NCBI RefSeq assembly: GCF_900187965.1
Contig: NZ_FZNL01000010.1
Coordinates: 119,470-183,469 of the forward strand
Direction: 5' to 3'
DNA from: Flavobacterium sp. ov086
GTDB lineage: Bacteria; Bacteroidota; Bacteroidia; Flavobacteriales; Flavobacteriaceae
Length of the DNA stretch: 64,000 nucleotides
The notes under the pieces are model-generated. The model ran no database searches. It was given only the letters and a program-made list of their open reading frames with translations, and was not told the origin of the DNA. Position numbers and translations under genes: made by a program. Positions 51,169-59,691 of the stretch are shown here, piece after piece (position 1 is the first letter of the stretch; each line of letters begins with the position of its first letter).

Positions 51169-51902
51169 TGACATTTTTACCTCCTAAAAATACTTCTGAA
51201 GCTTCTGCCAATATCACTTCAAACACAAAATCAGTTATAGAAGGCATTTCGATCGACTGCGTTATTTTTTCTTTTGATAAAAAAAATCTTGAGGTTCTTT
51301 TAGTACATCATGCTATAGGAGAAAGCGCTGGAAAATGGGGAGTTCTTGGTGGAAATCCGGAACTGGAAGAAGGTATTGATCATGCTGCACTGCGAATATT
51401 ATATGAACTCACTAGTCTTGACAACATCTATCTGGAGCAATTAAAAGCTTTTACAGATCCTGATCGTGTAAGGAGCGAGAGAGTTATAACTATTGGATAT
51501 TACACCTTAGTAAACCGTGAAGATTATAATATTAAGGCCAGCGTTTCAGTATTTGAAGCTAAATGGTTTAAAATTAATGAGGTTCCTAAATTAATTTTTG
51601 ACCATAACGAAATTCTCGAATTTAGTTTGATGCAATTGCGCAATCGGGTTCGTCAGGCTCCTATTGGTTTTAACCTTTTACCTGAAAAATTCACCTTGCT
51701 GCAATTAATGCATTTATATGAAGAAATATTAGGAATCGAGTTGGATAAATCAAATTTTCGCAGAAAAATTCTCCACATGAAATTATTAGTAGAACTCGAT
51801 GAGAAACAACAGGATGTTTCGCATAGGGCTGCCAAATTATACAAATTTGATGAGGCGATTTACAAAAAATTGACTGAAAAAGGATTTAATTTTGAATTTT
51901 AG
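51168..51902 (+). CDS. Nudix-fold transcriptional regulator 2, tandem paralogue
   Basis: A 244-residue paralogue of regulator 1, translated from the overlapping TAATG junction. Its Nudix box is also degenerate (RILYELTSLDN in place of REXXEE). The Nudix part has diverged (GGNPELEEGIDHAALR against GGWIYKKESTDNAAHR), while the last ~75 residues, holding the winged helix, are almost identical. The pair therefore probably binds the same DNA site but reads different ligands, or forms heterodimers. A strong terminator follows 6 bases after the stop. Confidence 0.88.
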   Translation: MTFLPPKNTSEASANITSNTKSVIEGISIDCVIFSFDKKNLEVLLVHHAIGESAGKWGVLGGNPELEEGIDHAALRILYELTSLDNIYLEQLKAFTDPDRVRSERVITIGYYTLVNREDYNIKASVSVFEAKWFKINEVPKLIFDHNEILEFSLMQLRNRVRQAPIGFNLLPEKFTLLQLMHLYEEILGIELDKSNFRRKILHMKLLVELDEKQQDVSHRAAKLYKFDEAIYKKLTEKGFNFEF

Positions 51903-51908
51903 ATAAAA

Positions 51909-51937
51909 AAATGCCCAAAGAGTTTCTTCGGGCATTT
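51909..51937. terminator. Terminator between the second regulator and the leader-peptide gene
   Basis: AAATGCCCAAAG pairs with CTTCGGGCATTT (one G-U pair) over a short loop. It serves the + strand regulator genes and lies 12 bases from the stop of the - strand peptide gene. Confidence 0.82.
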
Positions 51938-51949
51938 GTCTGTTTATTT

Positions 51950-52183
51950 TTAAGGAATACATACGATTATTACATTACAATAACCTCCTACAATTCCTGG
52001 AAACTTAGACGGATCTTCGGTTCCGGAATTCGCTGCAATTCCATTTCCGCTAGGGCAAATAGAAGTTGGTACGCCATTTCTGGGACCACAAACTGTTCCT
52101 AATGTTCCGCCTTTAATTCTTTTTAATTCTTCTTTTGAAAGTCTACCAAATTTTTCTGTCAGCCTTAGGGTTAATTTTTCCAT
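51950..52183 (-). CDS. Double-glycine leader natural-product/bacteriocin-like precursor peptide
   Basis: A 77-residue peptide. Residues 1-26 look like a Bacteroidota double-glycine leader: MEKLTLRLTEKFGRLSKEEL followed by KRIKGG. LSKEEL and I(K)GG match the type of leader cut by C39 peptidase-transporters. The core (TLGTVCGPRNGVPTSICPSG...GGYCNVIIVCIP) has four cysteines and many glycines, compatible with disulphides or a modified peptide. No transporter, peptidase or modification enzyme lies nearby. The overlapping + strand frame at 51911-52102 is a chance frame. Confidence 0.72.
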   Translation of the reverse strand: MEKLTLRLTEKFGRLSKEELKRIKGGTLGTVCGPRNGVPTSICPSGNGIAANSGTEDPSKFPGIVGGYCNVIIVCIP

Positions 52184-52680
52184 AATTTATTGGGTTTAAT
52201 TGTTAGTAAAAAAACAGATATTATCTTTTCTCACTTGTAAATCCTGCGCACAGATTTTAATGAGAAATGATACTACAAAAGCTTTAAATCACAAGTTAAT
52301 CATGCTTATGGTTTAAATGACTACAAGTATAACTATATTTACTTAAACCGACAATTATTCTCACAAAAAATACAGATATTTCAAACAAAACCAAGTTAAG
52401 ATCTTTTTTTAATAAACAACGAATCAAACCCTCTCCATAATAAAAACATTCACTAAGTTTTTGATCTTAAACTTGTAATTCATTATGAACAATTTACCCT
52501 CATTTTAGAACTTTAAAAACAACTTTCTGTCTGCAAAATTCAAAATCGGGCAACTACATTCCAGAATCCAAAACTTTGCGCTATCTTTGCGCCTTAATAA
52601 CATGCTCTAAGGCAATTGCTCTAGCGCAAATTTATACCCTGAAATTACTTAAAACTCGTTTAGAGAATTGACATATTAAA
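52184..52680. other. 497-base intergenic region between the leader peptide and lepA
   Basis: The gap holds the sequence upstream of both divergent genes. GGTTTAA (52310-52316) and TTAAACC (52343-52349) bracket TGACTACAAGT, the 11-mer also found upstream of xylB. TATCTTTG at 52582-52589 fits the -7 element for lepA, about 90 bases before its ATG. No -33 element is clear. No further gene or RNA is evident. Confidence 0.5.
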
Positions 52681-54477
52681 ATGAAGAAGATACGTAACTT
52701 TTGCATTATTGCACACATTGACCACGGTAAAAGTACACTGGCAGACCGATTATTGGGCGCTACACAAACCGTTACAGCTCGTGAAGAAAAAGCACAATTG
52801 CTTGACAACATGGATCTGGAGCGTGAGCGTGGAATCACCATTAAGAGTCACGCCATTCAAATGGAATATACTTATAAAGGAGAGGAATATATCTTAAACT
52901 TGATTGACACTCCCGGTCACGTTGACTTTTCATATGAAGTTTCTCGATCTATTGCTGCCTGCGAAGGTGCGCTTTTGATTGTTGATGCTGCACAAAGTAT
53001 TCAGGCACAAACGATTTCTAACTTATATTTGGCTTTAGAGAATGACTTGGAAATCATTCCGGTCTTGAATAAAGTCGATTTACCAAGTGCTAATCCTGAA
53101 GAAGTTAGTGATGATATCATTGATTTATTAGGGTGTAAATTGGAAGATATTATTCATGCTTCAGGGAAAACTGGTTTTGGTGTTGAAAATATTTTAGCTG
53201 CCATTATCGAAAAAATCCCACCTCCATCAGGAAATGTTGATGAGCCGTTACAAGCTTTGATTTTCGATTCACATTATAATCCATTCCGTGGAATTGAAGT
53301 TATTTTCCGTGTGAAAAACGGAGAGATTAAAAAAGGGCAAAAAATTAAATTCATGGCCACAGGAAATGAATATTTTGCCGATGAAATTGGAACTTTAAAA
53401 TTAAATCAGGTTCCTAAAAATGTTATATCTGCTGGTGATGTTGGTTATTTGATTTCTGGAATTAAAGAAGCCAAAGATGTAAAAGTTGGAGATACTCTAA
53501 CGGATGCTAAAACGCCAACTACTAATATGATTACAGGTTTTGAGGATGTAAAACCAATGGTATTTGCCGGAATTTATCCTGTTGATACCGAAGATTATGA
53601 AGATTTGCGTTCTTCTATGGAGAAATTGCAATTGAATGATGCTTCGTTAGTTTTTACTCCTGAAAGTTCTGCGGCTTTAGGTTTTGGTTTCCGTTGCGGA
53701 TTCTTAGGAATGCTTCACATGGAAATTATCCAGGAACGTTTAGAGCGTGAGTTTGATATGACTGTAATTACTACGGTTCCTAACGTTTCGTATTTGGCTT
53801 ATACCAAAAAAGATCCTGAAACTCCATTTGTTGTAAACAATCCTTCTGACTTACCTGAACCTTCTCGTTTAGACAGAGTTGAAGAACCATATATTAAAGC
53901 TACAATCATTACAAAAGCTGATTTCGTAGGAAACGTAATGAGTCTTTGTATCGAAAAACGTGGTGTAATTACCAATCAAACGTATTTAACGACTGAAAGA
54001 GTTGAATTGAATTTTGATATGCCATTGGCAGAGATTGTATTCGATTTCTACGATCGTCTTAAAACGGTTTCTAAAGGTTATGCTTCTTTTGACTACTCTC
54101 CTATTGGAATGCGTACTTCGAAATTGGTAAAACTGGATGTTCTTTTGAATGCTCAAACGGTTGATGCACTTTCGGCTTTGATTCACGAGGACAACGCTTA
54201 TAACATCGGTAAAAAAATGACCGAGAAATTACGCGAGTTAATCCCGAGACAACAATTTGATATTCCGATTCAAGCTGCAATTGGAGCTAAAATTATTGCT
54301 CGTGAAACGATTAAAGCACTTCGTAAAGACGTTACCGCAAAATGTTATGGTGGAGATATTTCGCGTAAGCGTAAACTTCTTGAAAAACAGAAAAAAGGTA
54401 AAAAACGTATGAGACAAGTTGGTAACGTTGAAATTCCGCAAGAAGCATTTATGGCTGTTTTGAAATTGAACGATTAG
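52681..54477 (+). CDS. lepA: Elongation factor 4 (back-translocating GTPase LepA)
   Basis: A ribosome-associated GTPase of 598 residues, the standard length. GTPase motifs are AHIDHGKST (G1) near residue 10, RGITIKSH (G2), DTPGHVDF (G3) and NKVDLP (G4). The EF-G-like domains follow, and the LepA-specific C-terminal domain is marked by [20 protein letters not shown]. It is probably monocistronic, with a terminator after the stop. Confidence 0.97.
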   Translation: MKKIRNFCIIAHIDHGKSTLADRLLGATQTVTAREEKAQLLDNMDLERERGITIKSHAIQMEYTYKGEEYILNLIDTPGHVDFSYEVSRSIAACEGALLIVDAAQSIQAQTISNLYLALENDLEIIPVLNKVDLPSANPEEVSDDIIDLLGCKLEDIIHASGKTGFGVENILAAIIEKIPPPSGNVDEPLQALIFDSHYNPFRGIEVIFRVKNGEIKKGQKIKFMATGNEYFADEIGTLKLNQVPKNVISAGDVGYLISGIKEAKDVKVGDTLTDAKTPTTNMITGFEDVKPMVFAGIYPVDTEDYEDLRSSMEKLQLNDASLVFTPESSAALGFGFRCGFLGMLHMEIIQERLEREFDMTVITTVPNVSYLAYTKKDPETPFVVNNPSDLPEPSRLDRVEEPYIKATIITKADFVGNVMSLCIEKRGVITNQTYLTTERVELNFDMPLAEIVFDFYDRLKTVSKGYASFDYSPIGMRTSKLVKLDVLLNAQTVDALSALIHEDNAYNIGKKMTEKLRELIPRQQFDIPIQAAIGAKIIARETIKALRKDVTAKCYGGDISRKRKLLEKQKKGKKRMRQVGNVEIPQEAFMAVLKLND

Positions 54478-54520
54478 ATTTGTTTTAGAGGAAAGAATAA
54501 AGAGTAAAGAATATAGATTT

Positions 54521-54552
54521 AAACCCGATGACGAAAGTTGTTGGGTTTTTTG
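54521..54552 (+). terminator. Probable terminator of lepA
   Basis: AAACCC and GGGTTT frame a 16-base loop, followed by a T-run (GGGTTTTTTG). The stem is short, so the call is moderate. Confidence 0.6.
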
Positions 54553-54575
54553 TTTAGATTTGATAAAAATATTTT

Positions 54576-55904
54576 ATGGAAGTAATTAGTGGAAAGGAGT
54601 TTCAAACAATAATTTACTCAGATAATGCAGAAACAATTTCTGATTTTATTGTGGAAATCAACACCTCTTTAAATATTGATTTAGAAAAAGTCAAACTGTC
54701 AATTACTTTTTCAAACTTAAAGTTCCAAGGAAAGCAAATACGATTCTATAAAATAAAAAAAGAGTGCTTGCATCGTTTTCGATTTGATAAATGCACATTT
54801 GAATCCAATACTTTTATCGAAAGTGATTTTGAGGACATAACATTTATATCCAATACTTTTAATTGTGATAAATTTCATATATACAAATCAACTATCGGAG
54901 TTTTAGAGTTTTTCGATGATGACTCTAATTCAGAAAACATTAAGAACAATATTTTCTCAAAAGGAAATTTCAAAATAGATGAGTGTGAGTTCAATTCTGT
55001 CTTTTGGTTGAAAAATATTAAATTTAGTGAAAAAACCAACATTGATTTTAGCACTGTCAAATTTCATAATGGATGTTTCTTTGACTCGATTTCTTTAAAT
55101 AAAATAATGTTTTATAATTGTGATTTTTTAAAAGAATTCAGATATGATATTTTTTATAATAGCTCAACCTTCAGAGAATGCTCTTTTTTAGGATTAACAA
55201 CATTCTCTGGATTACCATCTGTAAATTCTTCATTTCTATGGTTTGAAAATTGTCACTTTTTTAAATTAGCAAATTTCAACAATTATTGGTTACATAAATT
55301 AAGAATTGAAGAAACTACTTTTTCTGATAATGTTTCCTTCCAACAGACATATTTTGACATAGTAAGTTTTATAAGGATTATTTTCGAGAAAAAGGTGTGG
55401 TTTGACGATATTCGGATTAAGAAAATAGACGAATGTGATAGAATAACTATTAGAACAATCAAACAAGAACTCCAAAAAGCTGAAAATCGAATCGATTTCA
55501 ATAAATTTAGAAACTATGAATTAGCTGCTCATTATAAAGAATTAAACTTTAAAATAGATTTCAAAGACAAAACAATTTTATGGGCAACAAAATGGTCTTC
55601 CAATTTTGGAAGCTGGACTTGGGCTTTTTGGTTTACTATAATTATTGGACTGATATTTTTTACTCCCTTTTATATATTTGAAAACTTTAACAAAACTATT
55701 AATTTACAAAACTGGCAAGATTTCATTTATGGATATTTTAGATTTTTCTTAATTACCGATTTTAAAAATGAATATTATCAAGCAGGAGAAAGTGTTCTAA
55801 AATTCAACTGTTTTTTAAGTTTACTTCCCTTCTTATTTGGTAAGATAGCTGTTGCCTTTGGTATTTATGAAATGATTCAATCTTTCAGAAAATTTAAAGC
55901 TTAA
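54576..55904 (+). CDS. Pentapeptide-like membrane protein of unknown function
   Basis: A 442-residue protein. Residues about 45-290 contain many short repeats of the form xFxxCxF or SxFxxxxF (FDKCTFESNTFIESDFED, FYNSSTFRECSFLGLTTF), as in pentapeptide-repeat beta-helices, though irregular. The C-terminal 120 residues hold two hydrophobic segments (WTWAFWFTIIIGLIFFTPFYIF and FNCFLSLLPFLFGKIAVAFGIY), so it is probably anchored in the inner membrane with the helix domain cytosolic. I do not recognise the family, and no partner is evident. It is isolated by terminators on both sides. Confidence 0.72.
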   Translation: MEVISGKEFQTIIYSDNAETISDFIVEINTSLNIDLEKVKLSITFSNLKFQGKQIRFYKIKKECLHRFRFDKCTFESNTFIESDFEDITFISNTFNCDKFHIYKSTIGVLEFFDDDSNSENIKNNIFSKGNFKIDECEFNSVFWLKNIKFSEKTNIDFSTVKFHNGCFFDSISLNKIMFYNCDFLKEFRYDIFYNSSTFRECSFLGLTTFSGLPSVNSSFLWFENCHFFKLANFNNYWLHKLRIEETTFSDNVSFQQTYFDIVSFIRIIFEKKVWFDDIRIKKIDECDRITIRTIKQELQKAENRIDFNKFRNYELAAHYKELNFKIDFKDKTILWATKWSSNFGSWTWAFWFTIIIGLIFFTPFYIFENFNKTINLQNWQDFIYGYFRFFLITDFKNEYYQAGESVLKFNCFLSLLPFLFGKIAVAFGIYEMIQSFRKFKA

Positions 55905-55917
55905 ATTTTAATCAAAC

Positions 55918-55951
55918 AAAAAAACCGATAACTTTCGTTATCGGTTTTTTT
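55918..55951. terminator. Strong bidirectional terminator
   Basis: AAAAAAACCGATAAC pairs perfectly with GTTATCGGTTTTTTT across the tetraloop TTTC, with T-runs on both strands. It separates convergent genes ending at 55904 and 55957. Confidence 0.93.
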
Positions 55952-55956
55952 GTTTT

Positions 55957-56451
55957 TTATGCTGAAGGCTGCGTAAAAGACCAGCCTGCCACAATTAAGT
56001 CGCGAACTACTTCGTTTCTTTCTGCTCCATCTTCCAGCGTATAAATGTCATGTTTTACAACAAAAGATTCGGTCATTTTCTTTGATCCATAAATTCCGCC
56101 AAAAATCATGGCAAAAATTCCGCCTACTACAACAAATGCGTTAAGCAGCATGAAATTATAAACCAAAAGAGAAATTACCACTACAACAGCAATTCCCGTT
56201 ATTAATTGTGATCTCGAAGTTGATTTTTCATGAATTGTTTTACAAGAAGAGCATCTTGGAATTCCGATTAAAATTTTAGAAAATTTAACCGATCGGTACA
56301 CGACGATATTAGTTCTGTCAGCTTCAACAAAAAGCGGTACAAAATAACAGTCGTTCATGCTTTTCATATGATCTTGTTCGCAGTACGTGCATTTGGTTTC
56401 GTGCGGTTCAAATCTTTTGTAATGTTCACTAAAAGAGTAATTCTGAATCAT
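55957..56451 (-). CDS. Membrane protein with cysteine pairs, unknown function
   Basis: A 164-residue protein. The N-terminal half has two CxxC pairs (TKCTYCEQDH and IPRCSSCKTIH), which may bind a metal. Two membrane segments follow (LITGIAVVVVISLLVYNFM and LNAFVVVGGIFAMIFGGIYG). The C-terminal tail is cytosolic. It starts 17 bases after the upstream membrane protein gene and they form a likely two-gene operon. No named family is recognised. Confidence 0.72.
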   Translation of the reverse strand: MIQNYSFSEHYKRFEPHETKCTYCEQDHMKSMNDCYFVPLFVEADRTNIVVYRSVKFSKILIGIPRCSSCKTIHEKSTSRSQLITGIAVVVVISLLVYNFMLLNAFVVVGGIFAMIFGGIYGSKKMTESFVVKHDIYTLEDGAERNEVVRDLIVAGWSFTQPSA

Positions 56452-56467
56452 AAATTGAGTTTTTAAG

Positions 56468-56986
56468 TTAGTCTGAAGGTAAAATTTGGGATAAAATATA
56501 TTTAATCAATAAACCCGGGCCGAAAGAAAACAATAACGGAATAAGAAGTTCTAAATTCAAAATAGTACTTCTTCCTTTAAAATAAAAACCACAGGCAAAA
56601 GGCATAATCGCTGCGGCTATACCATAACCAACCATTCCCGGAATTGGATTTTCCTGGTTTCCATAATATCCACAAAAACAAGCCACCACGATAGATATTA
56701 AAATCATCAAACCATTATTTCCGCCAAACATTCCTAAGAAAGCTGTAATCATAATCACGGCTCCAAAAGCAATATTGCTTCTTTCTTCAGATGCCTTTGC
56801 TTCTTTGGCTTCTTCATAAAGATCATCTTTATGGCTTTTGACTACTTTTGTTAAGAGTTCTTTTGCTGTAACAGGATCATAACCTAACCGAATTAAATCA
56901 ATCAATTCTTGATTAGCATCAAAGGTGCCGGCACGAAGCTTTTTTTTAATTTCTTCCTGCTTCGCATACGAAAATTCAGTTTGCAT
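56468..56986 (-). CDS. Small membrane protein of unknown function
   Basis: A 172-residue protein. An N-terminal cytosolic helical part (FSYAKQEEIKKKLRAGTFDA ... ELLTKVVKSHKDD) is followed by about four membrane segments between residues 72 and 168. The pattern of an amphipathic helix followed by short transmembrane hairpins recalls small stress or envelope proteins. The exact family is not clear. It is the first gene of the pair with 55957-56451. Confidence 0.7.
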   Translation of the reverse strand: MQTEFSYAKQEEIKKKLRAGTFDANQELIDLIRLGYDPVTAKELLTKVVKSHKDDLYEEAKEAKASEERSNIAFGAVIMITAFLGMFGGNNGLMILISIVVACFCGYYGNQENPIPGMVGYGIAAAIMPFACGFYFKGRSTILNLELLIPLLFSFGPGLLIKYILSQILPSD

Positions 56987-57084
56987 TTGGTTTGTTTTTA
57001 GTTGCGTTAAAAATACATTTTTTTTTAAATCAGCTGCTAAACGGAATAAAAATAATTAACAAGATAGTTCCTGATATTTCAAAA

Positions 57085-57110
57085 CTGTCTCAATTTGGGA
57101 CAGCTTTTTT
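57085..57110 (+). terminator. Hairpin with T-run upstream of the WYL regulator gene
   Basis: CTGTCTC-AATTT-GGGACAG followed by CTTTTTT forms an intrinsic-terminator-like structure (one G-U pair). It lies before the regulator's -7 element at 57135-57142, so it insulates that promoter from upstream transcription rather than ending a gene. Confidence 0.6.
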
Positions 57111-57134
57111 ATTTCTTTAAACTCTGAACCTTTG

Positions 57135-57142
57135 TATCTTTG
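57135..57142 (+). promoter_or_regulatory. -7 promoter element of the WYL regulator gene
   Basis: TATCTTTG fits the Bacteroidota consensus TAnnTTTG. It lies 27 bases upstream of the ATG at 57169 within a degenerate 'gaacctttg' repeat. No clear -33 element is seen. Confidence 0.5.
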
Positions 57143-57168
57143 AATCTCTGCACCTATAAAAGAAAAAA

Positions 57169-58125
57169 ATGGACGAAACCCCAAAACGATTTGACCGTAT
57201 TGTCGCAATTCTGATTCAATTACAATCTAAAAAAATTGTAAAAGCACAAGAATTGGCTGATCGTTTTGACTGTAGTTTGAGAACGATTTATCGCGATATC
57301 CGAACCTTGGAAGCATCGGGAGTACCTATTTATAGTGAAGCCGGAGTTGGTTATGCATTAATGGATGGTTATCGATTGCCGCCTGTAATGTTTACGCGCG
57401 AAGAGGTAAGCAGTTTTATTGCGGCCGAAAAACTAATGCAAAAATTCACAGATCCTTCTCTTGGGGCGCATTATGCATCGGCGATGTATAAATTGAAATC
57501 GGTTTTGAGAGGTACGGATAAAGATTGGCTTTCGAATATTGAATCTAAGATTTTAATGCAGTCTCAGGAACCTTTATTTCACGATAATTCGCCAAATACA
57601 TTGGCAGTTTTATTTGAAAGTATTGCAGAGAAAAAACAGATTCTTCTATCGTACAAAACCATCGAAGCGCAAGAAGCTAGCAAAAGAAACATTGAACCTG
57701 TTGGTGTTTTTCACGATCACAATAACTGGTATTTTCTGGGTTATTGCCATTTGCGAAAAGATTACAGACAATTTAGAACAGACAGGATTCAGGGAATTCA
57801 GAAAACAGACTTAGAGTTTACTATTGAACATGATTCTCTAGAAACCTATTTGGTCAAGTCAGAAACTATTCCAACAACTAAGGTTAGGATTCTGGTTTCT
57901 AAAAAAATTCTTAATCACCTTCGATACGAACAGAAATATCATGGCTACGTTTCCGAAAAAGAAGTTGGCAACGAAATCGAAATGACTTTTATGTCACGCA
58001 ATGTTGAAGATGGTTTCTCACGTTGGCTTTTGATGTTTGGTGATTATGCTACAATTCTGGAACCCGAAAGTCTTAAAACCAGAGTCTTGGAACTAATTGA
58101 AACGTACAAAAAAAGATTAATATGA
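57169..58125 (+). CDS. YafY-like transcriptional regulator (HTH_11 plus WYL)
   Basis: A 318-residue regulator. The N-terminal winged helix reads FDRIVAILIQLQSKKIVKAQ then ELADRFDCSLRTIYRDIRTLE. The WYL-type sensor domain follows (IEPVGVFHDHNNWYFLGYCHLRKDYRQFRTDRI), and a WCX C-terminal extension ends at RVLELIETYKKRL. Regulators of this type often lie next to DinB-family or glyoxalase genes, and here two DinB-family genes lie just downstream on the other strand. A terminator follows the stop. Confidence 0.92.
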   Translation: MDETPKRFDRIVAILIQLQSKKIVKAQELADRFDCSLRTIYRDIRTLEASGVPIYSEAGVGYALMDGYRLPPVMFTREEVSSFIAAEKLMQKFTDPSLGAHYASAMYKLKSVLRGTDKDWLSNIESKILMQSQEPLFHDNSPNTLAVLFESIAEKKQILLSYKTIEAQEASKRNIEPVGVFHDHNNWYFLGYCHLRKDYRQFRTDRIQGIQKTDLEFTIEHDSLETYLVKSETIPTTKVRILVSKKILNHLRYEQKYHGYVSEKEVGNEIEMTFMSRNVEDGFSRWLLMFGDYATILEPESLKTRVLELIETYKKRLI

Positions 58126-58167
58126 AAAAACCCCAAGGATGAAAGTAAGTTCATCTTTGGGATTTTT
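58126..58167. terminator. Bidirectional terminator between the WYL regulator and DinB-family gene
   Basis: CCCCAAGGATGAA pairs with TTCATCTTTGGGA (with G-U and one mismatch) over a short loop. T-rich sequence flanks both arms. Confidence 0.75.
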
Positions 58168-58175
58168 TCGATTTA

Positions 58176-58673
58176 TTATTGTGCTTTTACTACATTATAA
58201 AAATTATAATCTGTATTTGAAGCATCTGTAATACCGTTATTTCTTCCAATGGTTACAATTTGTCCTCTGTGATAAGTGCCATGATTTACTACTTGTAATA
58301 AGTAATCAGAAACCGGCAACTCACATTGAAACCAGGGATTTTCGATTTTAATGGCTTTATATAATTGTTCGTCTGATAATGATGATATAAACTCGGATAA
58401 TTTAGCCGATGTATTTAATAAACCCTCAAATATTTCATTCTTATCTAAATCAATACTTTCTTTCCTTTCAGGCAAAGCAGTTTCGGATATTATTGATAAC
58501 CAATATTGCTCTGTTTCCCAAATATGATTAAGTGTTTTAATAATGCTCGAATAACTCGACGCAACTTCTTTATGCAACAACTCGTCAGATTTTGGTGTTA
58601 GCCAATTCACAAATTGTTGATTTACCCATAAATTGTAGGCAGCATAATTTGCCATTATTTTTTTTAAACTCAT
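58176..58673 (-). CDS. DinB family metal-binding protein 1
   Basis: A 165-residue four-helix-bundle protein of the DinB/YfiT type. The metal-binding histidines are in LNHIWETEQYW and VVNHGTYHRGQIVTIGR, with a third in the N-terminal helix region. DinB-family proteins bind zinc or nickel and act in thiol transfer or stress responses, but the substrate here is unknown. It lies 67 bases after the second DinB-family gene. Confidence 0.9.
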   Translation of the reverse strand: MSLKKIMANYAAYNLWVNQQFVNWLTPKSDELLHKEVASSYSSIIKTLNHIWETEQYWLSIISETALPERKESIDLDKNEIFEGLLNTSAKLSEFISSLSDEQLYKAIKIENPWFQCELPVSDYLLQVVNHGTYHRGQIVTIGRNNGITDASNTDYNFYNVVKAQ

Positions 58674-58740
58674 ACTATTTGATTTAAATTATACTTGAAT
58701 GAATTAATTTGATTCATTAAAAAACATCTTGATTATTATT

Positions 58741-59220
58741 CTATCTCTCCCAGAAAAAAGGAGGCTCAATTCCTAAAGCTCTTAAATAAACATATCCTTG
58801 TCCGCGGTGATGAACCTCATTATCAACAAAATACAAAATATTCTGGATTACCGGAAATTCATATTGACCAAAAAGATTAAAGGTTTCATTAAAATCTTCA
58901 ATAGACAATTTCTCCCAATATTTATTAATTTCTGCTGTTGCCTGATCCCATTTTTCAAGATATTGTGCTTTGAAAATTAATTTTTCAGTTCCTTCTGTAA
59001 ATGGTGCAGTTTCTTTAGTTACAATTCCTTTAAGTCCAGGAACTGCAATAGCCAAAAGTTCATCTACCAATTTAGAGAAAGGTCTCATTCCTCCTATCGA
59101 AAATTCAAAGAAATCTTTTTCAGGAAACAATTCAATTACACGACGTGTTAGGGCACGGTGACCTTGCCAGTGTATCAACAAATCTTCAGGAGTAATTACT
59201 TGTGCTGCTAATGTTTTCAT
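58741..59220 (-). CDS. DinB family metal-binding protein 2
   Basis: A 159-residue DinB-fold protein. The metal ligands are in LLIHWQGHRALTRRV and FVDNEVHHRGQGYVYLRALG. It differs clearly from its neighbour at 58176 and is not a recent duplicate. The two genes run in the same direction and may share regulation by the nearby YafY-like regulator. Confidence 0.9.
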   Translation of the reverse strand: MKTLAAQVITPEDLLIHWQGHRALTRRVIELFPEKDFFEFSIGGMRPFSKLVDELLAIAVPGLKGIVTKETAPFTEGTEKLIFKAQYLEKWDQATAEINKYWEKLSIEDFNETFNLFGQYEFPVIQNILYFVDNEVHHRGQGYVYLRALGIEPPFFWER

Positions 59221-59324
59221 AGTTTTAAAGTTTTATATTTTTTAATACTTCAAAATTATTAAGGGTCGGTGACAACAGTTTGTCAGTAGGAAATAAAAAA
59301 ATAAAATATTTTTATATTTCCTAC

Positions 59325-59600
59325 TGTAGAGGTCCACAGCAGTGCGTCTCACGCTACGTAACCCCATTTAATTCAAGTGCGCTAAACCCGACAGTCCCGA
59401 AGTTTCGGGATAAAAACATATCAGGTTTGATCTGAAACGAAATCCTATATTTTCAATTCTTCAAAACAAACGATTCGTATCTCCAAATTTAAACAATTGT
59501 GTTCACTTTATTGTTAACATACAAATACCCATTTAAACACACAAAATATTATGTCTAATAATTGTGGTTACTGGACGTGAGATGCACAGCAGTGCATCTC
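59325..59600. repeat. Repeats of the GAGATGCACAGCAGTGCATCTC family, plus a hairpin
   Basis: GAGATGCAC-AGCA-GTGCATCTC at 59579-59600 is a perfect 9-bp hairpin. A degenerate copy (GAGGTCCACAGCAGTGCGTCTC) lies at 59328-59349. Between them TCCCGAA-GT-TTCGGGA at 59395-59410 is another perfect hairpin. The 471-base gap (59221-59691) holds these repeats and the thiL promoter only. Confidence 0.75.
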
Positions 59601-59654
59601 TACATCGTATCTCTATGAACATAGGTATCAATAAAATTACGAAATTAAAATTTG

Positions 59655-59662
59655 TACCTTTG
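59655..59662 (+). promoter_or_regulatory. -7 promoter element of thiL
   Basis: TACCTTTG fits TAnnTTTG and is 30 bases before the ATG of thiL at 59692. No good -33 element is seen. Confidence 0.55.
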
Positions 59663-59691
59663 CAGCTTAAAAACATTGGAACTTAGAAAAA

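Noticed and set aside
51911..52102. 63-codon + strand frame opposite the leader-peptide gene
   Set aside because: Its first codons lie in the terminator hairpin and the product has no family features, while the opposite strand encodes a recognisable leader.
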